From Rhodobacteraceae bacterium HLUCCO18 (lineage in GTDB: Bacteria > Pseudomonadota > Alphaproteobacteria > Rhodobacterales > Rhodobacteraceae), in the NCBI GenBank assembly GCA_001314805.1, contig LJSY01000015.1:1-64000 (forward strand): a stretch of DNA of 64,000 nucleotides, written 5' to 3'. Numbering within the stretch: the stretch's first letter is position 1; every line of letters starts with the position of its first letter. Shown here in pieces: positions 1 through 10,700 of this stretch. The translations under genes and the position numbers were made by a program. The notes beneath the pieces were generated by a model, which saw only the letters and a program-made list of their open reading frames with translations, was not told where the DNA came from and did no database searches.

Positions 1-1078
1 CCCCGGCCGCCGCTTCCTCGGCCTCGATCGATTCGAAGAGCGCCTTGAAATTGCCCTCCCCGAAGCCGTCATCGCCCTTGCGCTCGATGAACTCGAAGAA
101 GATCGGCCCGATCACCGTCTTGGAGAAGATCTGCAACAGGATCCGCGTCTCGCCGCCATCCACGACGCCCTCGCCGTCGATCAGGATGCCGTGCTTCTTC
201 ATCCGGTCCACCGGCTCCTCATGGCCCGTCACACGCTCGAAGCTCTGGCGGTAGTAAGCCTCGGGCGGCCCCGGCATGAACCGCACGCCCCGCTCGGCGA
301 TCGCGTCGACCGCGTCGTAGATGTTGCGCGCGCCCACGGCGATGTGCTGGATGCCTTCGCCGTTGTATTTCTTCAGGTAATTCACGATCTGACCCGTCTC
401 GCCGCGATCCTCGTTGATCGGGATGCGGATACGCCCGCAGGGCGAGGTCAGCGCGCGGGAATGCAGCCCGGTGAACTTGCCCTCGATGTCGAAGAACCGG
501 ATCTCGCGGAAATTGAACAGATCCCCGTAGAACCGGAACCAGACGTCCATGTTGCCCTTGAAGACATTATGCGTGAGGTGGTCGAGGTAATAGAACCCCA
601 CACCCTCGGGATGGGCGGCCGAGACCCAGTCGAATTCCTCGTTATAGGGCGAGCTGTCCCAGTACCGGTCGGTGAAGTAGATGAGCGATCCGCCGATCCC
701 CTTGATCGCCGGCCAGTCGAGCGTCTTGTCGTCGCCGTCGTAGGGCTCCGCCCCTTTCGCCACGGCATGATCGAAGGCGTGCTGCGCGTCCACCACGCGC
801 CAGGCCATCGAGGGCGCGCAGGGCCCGTGCTCCTCGACGAAGCGGGCCGCGAAGCTTCCGGGTTCGGCGTTCAGGACATAGGTGATGTCACCCTGCTGCC
901 AGAGCTCGACGGCCTTGGTCTTGTGGGTGGCGGTGTGGGTGTAACCCATGCGCGCGAAGAGATCGCGCAGCACCTGCGGGTCGGGATGGGCGAATTCCAC
1001 GAATTCGAACCCGTCGGTACCGGCGGGGTTATCCGCGGTGATCGTCGCGCGCGGGGCGTCATGCGGGAAGGGTCCCAT
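1..1078 (-). CDS. hpd: 4-hydroxyphenylpyruvate dioxygenase (3' end outside window)
   Basis: Converts 4-hydroxyphenylpyruvate to homogentisate in tyrosine catabolism, using one non-haem Fe(II) in the cytoplasm. The 359 visible codons hold the two-part vicinal-oxygen-chelate fold. The metal ligands lie in YYLDHLTHNV and GIQHIAV (His) and near FFEFIERKGDDGFGEGNF (Glu), with the family's C-terminal FGEGNFKALFESIE block. The usual length is about 360 residues, so only the last few codons and the stop are missing. It is divergent from an Lrp/AsnC regulator with 96 bases between them, which suggests local control of the catabolic gene; that is inference. Confidence 0.96.
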   Translation of the reverse strand, partial: MGPFPHDAPRATITADNPAGTDGFEFVEFAHPDPQVLRDLFARMGYTHTATHKTKAVELWQQGDITYVLNAEPGSFAARFVEEHGPCAPSMAWRVVDAQHAFDHAVAKGAEPYDGDDKTLDWPAIKGIGGSLIYFTDRYWDSSPYNEEFDWVSAAHPEGVGFYYLDHLTHNVFKGNMDVWFRFYGDLFNFREIRFFDIEGKFTGLHSRALTSPCGRIRIPINEDRGETGQIVNYLKKYNGEGIQHIAVGARNIYDAVDAIAERGVRFMPGPPEAYYRQSFERVTGHEEPVDRMKKHGILIDGEGVVDGGETRILLQIFSKTVIGPIFFEFIERKGDDGFGEGNFKALFESIEAEEAAAG

Positions 1079-1174
1079 GGGCGTCTCCTGAATTTCCGTT
1101 CGCTTGTTCCGGGGTCAGATTACGCCCTTTCCTGCGCGCGTTGTGCGCGTTTTTCTTGAATCATCGGCAAAAGG

Positions 1175-1675
1175 ATGCGAGTTTTGCGCATGCAGGACAC
1201 TAATCTTGACCAAACAACGCAAATCGAGGAAACTGACCGTCGCCTGCTCGCCCTGATCCAGCAGGACGCGACCCTCACCGCGCAGGCGCTTGGCGAGCGG
1301 CTCAACCTCTCGGCCAGCCAGGCCGCGCGTCGGCGTCAGCGGCTGGAAGCCCGCGGCATCGTACGCGCGACGCGCGCCGTGCTCGACCCCCAACGCGTGG
1401 GCCTTGGCGTGCAGGCGTTCATCCAGGTCGTCATGGCCACCCATACCGAGGCCAACGCAAGGGACTTCGCCGCACTGACCCGGGCGCAGCCCGAGATCGT
1501 CGGCGCCTGGACCCTGACGGGCGAGGCCGACTACCTCCTGCGGGTCTATTGCACCGATCTCGACGCGCTCAACCGGCTGGTGCAGAACGTCCTTCTGCCC
1601 CACCCCGCCGTCAGCCGGGTACAAAGCCGCATCGTGATGGACCGGATCAAGCCCGACGCCCCCCTCCCGCTTTAG
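1175..1675 (+). CDS. Lrp/AsnC family transcriptional regulator
   Basis: Cytoplasmic DNA-binding protein of 166 residues. An N-terminal winged HTH (ETDRRLLALIQQDATLTAQ, then LNLSASQAARRRQRLEARG) is followed by the RAM ligand-binding domain ending in VQSRIVMDRIKPDAPLPL. It is divergent from hpd and is the natural candidate for an amino-acid-responsive regulator of it (inference). The start is uncertain: ATG at 1175 sits directly on an AAGG, while a second in-frame ATG at 1190 leaves a long spacer. Confidence 0.9.
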   Translation: MRVLRMQDTNLDQTTQIEETDRRLLALIQQDATLTAQALGERLNLSASQAARRRQRLEARGIVRATRAVLDPQRVGLGVQAFIQVVMATHTEANARDFAALTRAQPEIVGAWTLTGEADYLLRVYCTDLDALNRLVQNVLLPHPAVSRVQSRIVMDRIKPDAPLPL

Positions 1676-1765
1676 GCAAATGCGGGGGCGCGGCGGGATG
1701 CGCGTGGACTTTGCAGTCGCGGCGCGACTAGGGTCCGAACTGGACAAGGACGGCAGGACATCGCG

Positions 1766-3727
1766 ATGGAAGGGGCGCTTCTACAGGCCACGATCTACCT
1801 GACGGCCATGGTCATCGCGGTACCGCTGTCGGTGCGCCTCGGGCTCGGATCGGTGCTGGGCTATCTCATCGCGGGGATCGCCATCGGCCCGGTTCTTGGC
1901 CTTGTCGGCTCCGAGACGCAGGACCTGCAGCACTATGCCGAATTCGGCGTGGTCCTTATGCTCTTCCTCATCGGGCTGGAGCTCGACCCCAAGACTTTGT
2001 GGAGCATGCGCCGCAAGCTGGTCGGCGTCGGCGGCGCGCAGATCCTGCTGTCGACCGTCGCCATCGCGACGGTGGCCAACGCGTTCGGCCTGCCTTTGGC
2101 CACCGCGCTGGCCGTCGGTATCACGCTGGCGCTGTCCTCGACGGCCATCGTGCTCACGACCCTGACCGAAAAGGACCTGATGCGTACCGAGGGCGGCCGG
2201 TCCTCCTTCTCGGTGCTGCTGACACAGGACATCGCGGTCATCCCCGCGCTGGCGATCCTGCCGCTGCTGGCGGTTCAGCCCGGCGTCTGGAGCGCCGAGG
2301 ACGGCTCGATCCAGCGCGGCCATGCCGATGATGGCCATTATTCCATGTCGCTCGTGGAGGGGCTTCCGGCCTGGGGCGTGACACTGGTCACGCTGGGGGC
2401 CGTCATCGCCGTGATCCTCGCCGGCCGGTACCTGTCGCCGATCCTCTTCCGCTACATCCACCTCAGCCGCCTGCGCGAGATGTATACCGCCGTGGCGCTG
2501 GTCATCGTCGTCGGTATCGCCCTCCTGATGATCCTTGTGGGGCTTTCGCCCGCGCTGGGCGCCTTCGTCGCGGGCGTGGTCCTTGCCAATTCCGAGTTCC
2601 GGCACGAGCTCGAGGCCGATATCGAACCCTTCAAGGGCCTGCTTCTCGGGCTCTTCTTCATCACCGTGGGCGCGGGGATCAATTTCGGCACGCTCTTCGG
2701 CAACCCGCTGATGATTCTCGGCCTCACGCTGGGCCTGATGGCGTTGAAGGGCGTCATCCTCTTCGGCATCGCCCTCGTGTTCCGACTGCGCGGAGGAGAC
2801 AAGTGGCTCTTCACGCTGGCGCTGGCGCAGGCGGGGGAATTCGGCTTCGTGCTGGTGGCCTTCGGGCTGCAGCAATCGGTTTTTCCCGTGCGGATCGGGG
2901 AAATCCTGCTCCTGGTGATTGCGCTGTCCATGCTACTGACGCCGCTGGCTTTCATCGCCTCGGACTGGATCGGGCGGCGGCTCGCGCATGAGCAGTCCGG
3001 CAAGGAGGACGCGGCCGACGAGATCGAGGAAAAGGCGCCAATCATCATCGCGGGCATCGGCCGCTTCGGGCAGGTGGTCAACCGGATGGTGCAGGCCTCG
3101 GGCTACAGGACCGTGGTTCTCGACAACGACCTCGCCACGATCCAGCTGATGCGCAAGTTCGGCTTCAAGGGCTATTTCGGCGACCCGTCCCGCCCCGAGC
3201 TCCTGGCGGCGGCGGGTCTGGAGACGGCGAAGGTTCTCGTGGTCGCCGTCGATGACAAGCAGGCGGCGGTCGACCTCGTGCGCTATGCGCGCCGGCTGCG
3301 CCCCGACATCGCGATCACCGCGCGGGCCCATGACCGGCTGCATGTCTACGAGCTTTACGATGCCGGGGCCGATCACATCGTGCGCGAGATGTTCGACTCG
3401 AGCCTCAGGGCCGCGCGCTACGTGCTGGAGGACATGGGACTGACGGATTACGAGGCCCACGAGATGGAAACCGCCTTCTACCGCCACGACCGACAGACGC
3501 TGAGGGAACTCGCGGAACTCTGGCAACCGGGCGTCGCCCTCAGCGACAATGCCGCCTATGTCGCGCGCGCGCGGGAGTTGAACAACAATCTCGAAACAGC
3601 GCTCCTGACGCAAGGCGGCGAGGAGGAGACGCCCCAAAAGGGTTGGCGCCCGCGCGGCGATGGCGGCGCGCTGAGCGGGCTGCAGCGCAGCGGCGCGTCC
3701 GGTCGCAAACCGCCCGATCTGGACTAA
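1766..3727 (+). CDS. Kef-type monovalent cation:proton antiporter (CPA2) with TrkA-N domain
   Basis: Inner-membrane cation/proton antiporter of 653 residues. About twelve hydrophobic segments fill residues 1-400 ([67 protein letters not shown] are CPA2 signatures). A cytosolic RCK/TrkA-N domain starts near residue 425 with the nucleotide-binding motif GIGRFGQ. The family includes KefB, KefC and YbaL, which move K+ or related ions under nucleotide or thiol control; which ion this one moves cannot be told. No KefF/KefG-like gene is adjacent. The last codons overlap cobT, which runs the other way. Confidence 0.92.
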   Translation: MEGALLQATIYLTAMVIAVPLSVRLGLGSVLGYLIAGIAIGPVLGLVGSETQDLQHYAEFGVVLMLFLIGLELDPKTLWSMRRKLVGVGGAQILLSTVAIATVANAFGLPLATALAVGITLALSSTAIVLTTLTEKDLMRTEGGRSSFSVLLTQDIAVIPALAILPLLAVQPGVWSAEDGSIQRGHADDGHYSMSLVEGLPAWGVTLVTLGAVIAVILAGRYLSPILFRYIHLSRLREMYTAVALVIVVGIALLMILVGLSPALGAFVAGVVLANSEFRHELEADIEPFKGLLLGLFFITVGAGINFGTLFGNPLMILGLTLGLMALKGVILFGIALVFRLRGGDKWLFTLALAQAGEFGFVLVAFGLQQSVFPVRIGEILLLVIALSMLLTPLAFIASDWIGRRLAHEQSGKEDAADEIEEKAPIIIAGIGRFGQVVNRMVQASGYRTVVLDNDLATIQLMRKFGFKGYFGDPSRPELLAAAGLETAKVLVVAVDDKQAAVDLVRYARRLRPDIAITARAHDRLHVYELYDAGADHIVREMFDSSLRAARYVLEDMGLTDYEAHEMETAFYRHDRQTLRELAELWQPGVALSDNAAYVARARELNNNLETALLTQGGEEETPQKGWRPRGDGGALSGLQRSGASGRKPPDLD

Positions 3728-4743
3728 CCGCCCGACACGCCCGCCTCGGCGAAGGTCGCCATGCCCGAATGACAGGCCAGCGCTCCTTTCAGGACCTGGA
3801 TGGCCAGCGCAGCACCCGTCCCCTCGCCCAGCCGCATGCCAAGCGACAGGATCGGCGCCTTCCCGATCCGCTCCAACAAAGGGCCGTGGGCGTGCTCGGC
3901 CGACAGATGGCCGGCGACGGCATGATCCAGCGCGCCCGGCACGGCCTCGTGCAGGCAGGCGGCCGCAGCCGAGCAGATGAACCCGTCGAGAATGACCGGT
4001 ATGCCGCGTACCCGCGCATGGGCGATCGCACCGGCCATGGCGACAAGTTCCCGCCCACCGAGACAGCGCAGGACCTCCAGCGGGTCGCCTAGTGCCGTCG
4101 CGTTCGCCGCGACGCCCGCCGCCACCGCCGCCGACTTGGCCGCGAGCCCCGCGTCGTCGACGCCCGTGCCGCGCCCGGTCCAGTCTTCCGCCGCGCCGCC
4201 GTAAAGCGCGTGGGCCAGTGCCGCCGCCGCGGTGGTGTTGCCGATGCCCATCTCGCCCGTCACCAGAAGGTCCGCCTGCGCGTCGACCGCCTGCCAGCCT
4301 GCCGCGAGCGCCTCGGCGAAACCGGCCGCGTCCATCGCGGGGCCGGTTGTGAAATCCACCGTCGGCCTGTCGAGCGCGATCGCGACGACGTCGAGCCGCG
4401 CCCCGGCAAGCTCGGCCAGCTGGTTGATCGCCGCGCCGCCCGCCTGGAAATTCGCCACCATCTGCACCGTGACGTCGGCGGGAAACGCGCTGACGCCGCG
4501 GGCGGTCACGCCGTGATTTCCGGCGAACACCGCGACTTGGGGCGCGGTGATCCGCGCCTTCGCGTCGCCGCGCCAGGCGCAATACCAGACCGCGAGATCC
4601 TCCAGCCGCCCAAGCGCGCCCGGAGGCTTGGTCAGCTGCGCGTTGCGCGCCCGAGCCGCGCCGCGCGCGGCGTCGTCCGAGGTGGGAGCGCGCGACAGCG
4701 CATCCCGCAATTCGGTCGCGTTTCCGGGGGCGGAGAGGGACAT
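3724..4743 (-). CDS. cobT: nicotinate-nucleotide--dimethylbenzimidazole phosphoribosyltransferase
   Basis: Makes alpha-ribazole phosphate from nicotinate mononucleotide and dimethylbenzimidazole, giving the lower ligand of cobalamin. The 339 residues match the family in length. Visible signatures are the N-terminal [46 protein letters not shown] and, near residue 300, [14 protein letters not shown], which carries the catalytic Glu. A GGAG lies about 11 bases before the ATG. It is divergent from cobS with 94 bases between; the stop overlaps the end of the antiporter gene by three bases. Confidence 0.96.
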   Translation of the reverse strand: MSLSAPGNATELRDALSRAPTSDDAARGAARARNAQLTKPPGALGRLEDLAVWYCAWRGDAKARITAPQVAVFAGNHGVTARGVSAFPADVTVQMVANFQAGGAAINQLAELAGARLDVVAIALDRPTVDFTTGPAMDAAGFAEALAAGWQAVDAQADLLVTGEMGIGNTTAAAALAHALYGGAAEDWTGRGTGVDDAGLAAKSAAVAAGVAANATALGDPLEVLRCLGGRELVAMAGAIAHARVRGIPVILDGFICSAAAACLHEAVPGALDHAVAGHLSAEHAHGPLLERIGKAPILSLGMRLGEGTGAALAIQVLKGALACHSGMATFAEAGVSGG

Positions 4744-4837
4744 CCGGTTGAGGTCTCCATTGCCGAAGGGGTCGGATTGCGGGATGTGTAGCCACAGACC
4801 GCCCGCTTGCCATTGCGTCAGAAAGGCTCACCCAAGG

Positions 4838-5605
4838 ATGTCCCGCGACCCCGAAGCGCAGCTGTTCCACCTTCGCGATCCGCTGCGCGCCCTAGTGCTG
4901 CTGACGCGGCTTCCCGTGCCGGGGGCCGATGGCGCGCGCGCGGCGGCCTCGGTTTGGGCTTGGCCGATCGCGGGGCTGCTCGTGGGCGGATTGGCCGGTT
5001 TTCTCGCATGGCTGGCCCTGCTTGCCGGCCTGACACCAGCGATGGCGGCGGGCCTCGCGCTCGGCGCGGGCATCGTGATGACCGGCGCGCTTCACGAGGA
5101 CGGTCTGGCCGATTGCGCGGATGGGTTCTGGGGCGGCCACACCCCGGAGCGCAGGCTCGAGATCATGAAGGACAGCCGGATCGGGGCCTATGGTGTCCTC
5201 GCGCTGATCCTCGTGACCGGGCTGAAATGGCTTGCCCTGACCGCGCTGATCGAGGCCGGCGCGCTCTGGGTCGCCGTGCTGCTGCCCGCAGCGCTCAGCC
5301 GTGGGGCCATGGCAGGCGTCATGGCAAGCCTGCCCTTTGCACGCGAGGACGGGCTGGCCCGGCAGGTCGGCAAGCCGCCGATTGCCGCAGCCGCTGTCGC
5401 TCTTGTCGCCGCCGCCATCCTCGCCGCCGCGGGGACCGGCATTGCCGGGGTGGCGGCAATCTTGACGTCCGGCGTCGCGGCCATGGCCGTCACGCGACTC
5501 GCGCGGGCGAAAATCGGAGGGCAGACAGGCGACGTGCTGGGCGCAGCCCAGCAACTGTCGGACCTCGGCGCCCTGCTCGCGCTGGCAGCGTTCCTGTCGC
5601 CTTAG
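4838..5605 (+). CDS. cobS: adenosylcobinamide-GDP ribazoletransferase (cobalamin synthase)
   Basis: Inner-membrane enzyme joining adenosylcobinamide-GDP to alpha-ribazole or its phosphate, the last assembly step of cobalamin. The 255 residues are mostly hydrophobic helices. The motif GALHEDGLADCADGFWGG and the downstream MKDSRIGAYGV are typical of CobS. The ATG at 4838 follows CAAGG; the same frame stays open further upstream, but that part overlaps cobT and shows no family similarity. It works with the divergent cobT, which makes its substrate. Confidence 0.95.
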   Translation: MSRDPEAQLFHLRDPLRALVLLTRLPVPGADGARAAASVWAWPIAGLLVGGLAGFLAWLALLAGLTPAMAAGLALGAGIVMTGALHEDGLADCADGFWGGHTPERRLEIMKDSRIGAYGVLALILVTGLKWLALTALIEAGALWVAVLLPAALSRGAMAGVMASLPFAREDGLARQVGKPPIAAAAVALVAAAILAAAGTGIAGVAAILTSGVAAMAVTRLARAKIGGQTGDVLGAAQQLSDLGALLALAAFLSP

Positions 5606-5895
5606 CAGGGACCGGTGCGGTAGACCGGCTGACCGGCCGAATTGCGGCCCACGTAGTAGGCGCATTCACCAGTCGAGGTGTTCCGGGCGACCCGCTGGCC
5701 GATGGCGGCACCAGCAAGCGCCGTGCCGACGGTCCATGCAGGGTTGGCGTCGAACGCGTCGGCCAGAAGCAGTCCGGCACCGGCACCGATGACGGTACCT
5801 GCCAAGTCGGATTGGTCTTGCTGGGTGAGGGGCTGGCAAGCGGCCAATGCGAGAACCGATGCGATTCCGAGGAATGCGGCGCGGATGGTATTCAT
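5602..5895 (-). CDS. small glycine-zipper lipoprotein
   Basis: A 97-residue secreted lipoprotein. The signal peptide ends in the lipobox LAAC, so Cys20 would be lipidated. The mature part has a glycine-zipper-like hydrophobic stretch (GTVIGAGAGLLLADAF, then GTALAGAAIGQRVA) and ends with three cysteines including CAYYVGRNSAGQPVYRTGPC. Proteins of this kind are common outer-membrane lipoproteins of unknown role. A GGAG lies nine bases before the ATG. It is convergent with cobS and overlaps its stop. Confidence 0.8.
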   Translation of the reverse strand: MNTIRAAFLGIASVLALAACQPLTQQDQSDLAGTVIGAGAGLLLADAFDANPAWTVGTALAGAAIGQRVARNTSTGECAYYVGRNSAGQPVYRTGPC

Positions 5896-6015
5896 GTCGG
5901 AGGTCTCCCTGATGCTACCTTATGTCAACGCGCGAGACCGCGAAAAAGTTCCCGCCACGATGACACCCGTGGCCCGGGCGCACGTGTTGGCCGGGCAACC
6001 AAAACACTTGCAAGA

Positions 6016-6044
6016 GAAAACCCCGCCGCGATATGCGGACGGGG
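6016..6044 (-). terminator. Rho-independent terminator of carD
   Basis: On the minus strand CCCCG (T bulge) CCGC pairs across a five-base loop with GCGG CGGGG, followed directly by TTTT. It lies about 40 bases past the carD stop, so it ends the leftward helicase-S4-fdxA-carD block or carD alone. Confidence 0.8.
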
Positions 6045-6081
6045 TCATCTGGCCAGTCGGCCGACCATCGCCGATGGCGGG

Positions 6082-6594
6082 TCAGGCGGCGCGCGCGGTC
6101 AGCACCTCGTCGACCTGCTTCTGTGCGCCGGCCTCATCCATGCCCTTCACCGCCGCCAACTCACGCGTCAGCCGCTCGAGCGCCGCTTCGTAAAGCTGAC
6201 GCTCCGAATAGGACTGCTCGCGCTGGTCGTCGGCGCGGTGCAGGTCGCGCACGACCTCCGCGATCGAGATCAGATCGCCGGAGTTGATCTTCTGCTCGTA
6301 CTCCTGGGCACGGCGCGACCACATGGCGCGCTTCACCTTGGCCTTGCCCTTGAGCGTGTCCATCGCCTTGGACACGATGTCGGGCGACGACAGCGACCGC
6401 ATACCGACTTCGGTGGCTTTCGCGGTGGGAACACGCAGGGTCATCTTGTCCTTCTCGAACGAGATCACGAACAGCTCCAGCTTGAGGCCGGCGATCTCCT
6501 GTTCCTCGATCGAAACGATCTGGCCCACGCCATGCGCCGGATAAACGACGTAATCGTTCGGGCTGAAGTCCTGCGATTTCCGCGATTTCGACAT
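6082..6594 (-). CDS. carD: CarD/CdnL family RNA polymerase-binding regulator
   Basis: Binds the RNA polymerase beta subunit and stabilises open promoter complexes. The 170 residues begin MSKSRKSQDFSPNDYVVYPAHG, giving the RID-type Tudor-like domain with GVGQIVSIEEQEIAG, followed by the helical C-terminal domain (RAMWSRRAQEYEQKINSGDL). The ATG at 6594 has GGGAAG at good spacing; the frame extends further upstream without family similarity. Gene order behind fdxA and the helicase is a recurring alphaproteobacterial arrangement. Confidence 0.93.
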   Translation of the reverse strand: MSKSRKSQDFSPNDYVVYPAHGVGQIVSIEEQEIAGLKLELFVISFEKDKMTLRVPTAKATEVGMRSLSSPDIVSKAMDTLKGKAKVKRAMWSRRAQEYEQKINSGDLISIAEVVRDLHRADDQREQSYSERQLYEAALERLTRELAAVKGMDEAGAQKQVDEVLTARAA

Positions 6595-6886
6595 ATGCAC
6601 TTCCCTTTTCCCGGTATGCCGTCGCATCGCGTTTCTCAGGCGACAAAACGCCGACGGGAAACCGCGGTTTCCCACAAGCATTGTGTCTGGCGCTGAACGG
6701 AAGGCGGGCTCACAGGCCCGCGTGATGCTTCGGACAGTCAACTATGTCCGTAATATGTAGCACAGGAATCGGGTAATTACAAAGATTCGCGCACGCACCG
6801 AAGGCATCCCCCTGAATCCAAGGAGTTTTTGGTCCAACGCGCCGCGTCAGGCGGCCTTGGCCGGTCCCGATCGGGGGTATGTCAGG

Positions 6887-7222
6887 TCAACCGCCCTCCC
6901 CGGCGGCTTCGGAAAACATCTCCATCTTGCCGGGCTTGCCGTCAAGTTCATCGGCGTCGGGCAGGGGATCCTTCTTGGTGACGATCACCGGCCATGCCTC
7001 GGAATACTTGCGATTGAACTCGACCCATTTCTCCATGTCCGGTTCGGTATCGGGACGGATCGCGTCGGCGGGGCATTCCGGCTCGCAGACGCCGCAATCG
7101 ATGCACTCGTCGGGATGGATCACCAGCATGTTCTCCCCCTCGTAGAAACAGTCGACGGGGCACACCTCCACGCAGTCGGTGTATTTGCAGGCAATACAGT
7201 TCTCGGTCACGACGTATGTCAT
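6887..7222 (-). CDS. fdxA: ferredoxin FdxA, 3Fe-4S/4Fe-4S type
   Basis: A 111-residue cytoplasmic electron carrier. Cysteines in [18 protein letters not shown] and [16 protein letters not shown] give the seven-iron arrangement. The C-terminal acidic tail and the length match FdxA of alphaproteobacteria. The start at 7222 gives [13 protein letters not shown], the standard N-terminus; the longer open frame is not conserved. It sits between an S4-domain gene and carD. Confidence 0.95.
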   Translation of the reverse strand: MTYVVTENCIACKYTDCVEVCPVDCFYEGENMLVIHPDECIDCGVCEPECPADAIRPDTEPDMEKWVEFNRKYSEAWPVIVTKKDPLPDADELDGKPGKMEMFSEAAGEGG

Positions 7223-7390
7223 GCATAAACCTCGGATGGTCGTTCGTACCGGCTTGCTACGTGACGCCCTTGTCCGATGCAAGTTCAGCGCGCCCCGCGG
7301 CGATCCGGCGGTCTGTATTTCAACTGTAAACTTTGGTTGACATGTTGCAAGGGCGATTTTCCAGCCCCCGCCGCCCCGTTTTGCCGCAGG

Positions 7391-7759
7391 TCAGTCTCCG
7401 GGATCGCGCAGATCGTCAAGCTTGCGCCGCGCCTTCTTCGTCGGACGCGAACCGGCCCTTGGCGCCCCGGCGCTTTCATCGGCGCGGTCCGCCGGGGGAT
7501 CGAGATCGTCATAGAGATCCTGCGCCTCGGCGGCTGGCCCCCGGCGCGTTCCCAGCGCGGCGATCCGGACGACCCGGATCGCGCGGGCCTGTGCGAAGGT
7601 CAGAACATCACCCGGCCCGACGGCGGCGGCGGGCTTGGCCGTTCGAACACCGTTGACGCGAACGCCCCCACCGCTGACGATCCGGGCGGCCAGCGAACGG
7701 GTCTTGAAGAACCGCGCATGCCAGAGCCAGCGGTCCAGCCGGTCGGTGGGGCGGGACAT
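7391..7759 (-). CDS. S4-domain RNA-binding protein, Hsp15 type
   Basis: A 122-residue protein with an N-terminal S4 domain: RLDRWLWHARFFKTRSLA, then VRVNGVRTAKPAAAVGPGDV. This is the Hsp15/HslR pattern; in E. coli that protein binds stalled 50S subunits carrying nascent chains. The C-terminal half is charged and low in complexity, with KKARRKLDDLRDPGD at the end. It follows the helicase gene by 11 bases and is very probably co-transcribed with it. Confidence 0.88.
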   Translation of the reverse strand: MSRPTDRLDRWLWHARFFKTRSLAARIVSGGGVRVNGVRTAKPAAAVGPGDVLTFAQARAIRVVRIAALGTRRGPAAEAQDLYDDLDPPADRADESAGAPRAGSRPTKKARRKLDDLRDPGD

Positions 7760-7770
7760 GCCGCCCCCGC

Positions 7771-10700
7771 TCAGGTCTTGTCCTTGAGGGCGGCCAGAAC
7801 CGCGAAGGGATTGTCCGGATCGACCTTGGCCGGTTTGTCGGGGCGCGCCGAATAGGTTCGCGGGCCGTCCTGACGCTCCTTGCGATCCTTCCCGCCTTTG
7901 CCACCGGGGCCACCTGGACCCTTACCGCCTTTGCCACGAGGCTTTCCGCCGCCCTTCGGCTTCTCGCCGCGGGGCTTGGCGGAAGCCCCCTCGGGGCGGC
8001 GTTGCGGCCGGTCGCCGCCACGACGCCGCGGCGCCCAGGTGAAGGTATAGAAGACCTCCGTTTCGGCATCGGTCGCCGCACCGGTTTCGGGCGGCGCATC
8101 GCCGGAAACCTCGGTGGGGGTTTCGGCCGGCGCCTCAGACGGCGCGTCCCCCGGAACCTCGGAGGGCGGCGCGTCCGGCGCCTCGGACGGCATGTCCGGG
8201 GCCTCGCCCGGCGGGTCGGCCGGGATCTCCTGCGGCGTGGGATCGGGCGTATCGGCCCCTTCCAGACCGGTCGAGGGCGCTTCGCCCAGCGGTGTTTCGT
8301 CTATCGTCTCGGGCGCGTCCGTGGCCGCAGGCTCCGTTCCCGTCTCGGGCCCCGTCTCGGACGCGCGCTCGGGCCCCGTCTCGGGCGCGCTCTCGGGCGA
8401 GATTGCGGGCGCGGGCTCCGGTGCTGCCTTCACCTTGGGCCGTTCGCCGCGATCGGCCCGGTAGCCGAGGCCACCCATCAGGTCCGCGAATTGCTCCAGC
8501 GTCAGCCCGGTGATCGACAGCATGTCCGCCGTCGCCTCGAACCCGCCCCGCGTGTCCTTCCCGCGCAGCATGTCCGCCAGACGCTCCAGCATGTCGATGC
8601 GGATGGCCCGGCTGGCAGCGGGACGGTAGCCCGACATGGTGTAGTAGCCATCGGGCCGATCGGTTTCATGCGGAATCGTCACCAACCCGGGCGGCGGGCT
8701 GTCGGGAACATGGTCGAGACCCTTCTCCAGCGCCCAGAGCGCAAGGCGCAGACGCGTCGGCGCGGGCTTCAGCAGAAGCGGCATGAAGATCGTGAACTGA
8801 CCGAAGCGCACGCCGTGCTTGCGCAGAAGCCCCCGAGCGTCCTGATCCAATGCCTTGATGTCATCGGCGATCTCGGCGCGCGGCACGATGCCGTAGCCCT
8901 CGACCAGCCGGAACGCGACGCCGCGCGCAAGTCCCGTGATCGCCTCGTCGCGGGCCAGACCCAGAAGCGGCTCGAACTGGGCGGCGATCCTGCGGTCGAC
9001 GAAATGCTGCAGCCGGCGCTGGACCTTGAGGATGACCTCGGTGCCCGCGTCCTCTTCCACGAAGGCCTCGGCCGTGGGTTTCATCGCCTCGGGGCCCGCC
9101 ACCAGCCGCCCGACCGCCTGCGCGCCCCAGAGGAGGCCACCCTCCTCGGTCATCTCGAAGGCGGTGTCGGGCGCGTTGTAGAGCCGGTCCGCCCGCAGGT
9201 GGAACTCCGGCCTGAGCGCCGCCATCGCAGCCTGCCGCAACGTCTTGGCCTCATCCGGGCTTGCCGTCTCGTCCTGCCGGAACCGGAACCCGTCGATCCG
9301 GCCCAGAACCTGACCCTCGACGGTTACCTCACCGCTTTCTGTCACCTCGGCCACAAGGCTCTCCTTCTGCTTCAACCGGCGCAGAAGCACACTGGTGCGC
9401 CGGTCGACAAATCGCTGGGTCAGCGCGCCATGCAGCGCATCCGACAGGCGGTCTTCTACGGCACGGGTGGCGCCGCGCCAATGGCTTTCGTCCTCGACCC
9501 AGCCGGTGCGCTGCGCCACGTAGGTCCATGTGCGGATATATGCCAGCCGCTTGGACAGCGTGTCTATGTCGCCCTCCGTCCGGTCGATCCGCCGCACCTG
9601 CCGCGCCAGCCAGTCGTCGGGCACGCGCGCACCGTCGCGGAGAAAACCGAAGATCCGGCCCAACAGATCGGCATGTTCGGCATGGCTGATGCCCCGGAAA
9701 TCCGGGATCCGGCAGACATCCCAGAGAAGCCTGACATCGCGCGCGTCGGCGATGCGCCCCGCAACGTCCTCCCGATCCGACAGCGCCTTGAGCGCCATAA
9801 GGTCATCGGCCTCCCTCCCGCGGGTCAGCCATTCGTCGTCGGTGCGTTCCTCCAGCGACGCGATCAGCCGCGCGACCGAGCCGAAGTCCAGCTCGGAGTT
9901 GCGCCACCAGAGCTTGCGCACCGGCGCGAAACGGTGGCTCATGATCGCCTCGGCCACGCCATCGTCGAGCGGCGGCGCCTCTCCGGTCACGCCGAAGGTG
10001 CCGGCATTGGTATGCCGCCCCGCCCGCCCCGCGATCTGCGCCAGCTCATGCGGCAGCAGGTCCCGCATCTTGCGGCCGTCGAACTTGCGCAGGCCCGAAA
10101 ACGCCACGTGCCTGATATCGAGGTTGAGGCCCATCCCGATCGCATCCGTCGCCACCAGCACGTCCACGTCGCCGTTCTGGTAAAGCTCCACCTGCGCGTT
10201 ACGGGTTCGCGGGGAGAGCGCCCCCATGACCACCGCCGCACCCCCCTTCTGCCGCCGCAGAAGCTCGGCCATGGCATAGAGGTTCTCGACCGAGAACCCG
10301 ACGATGGCGCTTCGCGGCGGCATGCGGCTGACCTTCTTGGACCCGATATGCGTCAACTCCGACATCCGCTCGCGGCGCATGAAATGGCAATCGGGCACCA
10401 GCGCCGCGATCGCCCCCCGCATCGTGTCCGAGCCCAGAAAAAGCGTCTCGTGCAGGCCACGCGCGTGCAGCAGCCGGTCGGTGAAGACATGCCCGCGCTC
10501 GGGGTCGGCGCAGAGCTGAATCTCGTCGATGGCAAGGAAATCCGCGCCATTGCCGACCGGCATCGCCTCGACCGTGCAGACCCAGTATTGCGTCCGCTCC
10601 GGCACGATCCGCTCCTCGCCGGTCACCAGCGCGACGACCGATGGACCGCGAAGGGCGACGATCTTGTCATAGACCTCCCGCGCCAGAAGCCGGAGCGGCA

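Noticed and set aside
1781-2875. Long antisense open frames, here and opposite kef-cobT (2933-4870), tdk (18037-19344), sat-cysC (31181-32848) and groESL-DGC (48238-49914).
   Set aside because: They mirror real genes, are rich in Arg/Gly/Pro/Ala and have no family similarity; they arise from high GC in third positions.
4744-4837. Possible cobalamin riboswitch between cobT and cobS (GTAGCCACAGACCGCC-like stretch).
   Set aside because: The gap is only 94 bases, far too short for the riboswitch, and the conserved B12-box layout is not present.
6595-6886. Hidden gene or regulatory RNA in the 292-base gap between fdxA and carD.
   Set aside because: No credible frame with ribosome site; short dyads (CCCGATCGGG, GCCGC-N5-GCGGC) lack T-runs. 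It probably holds only the carD promoter.
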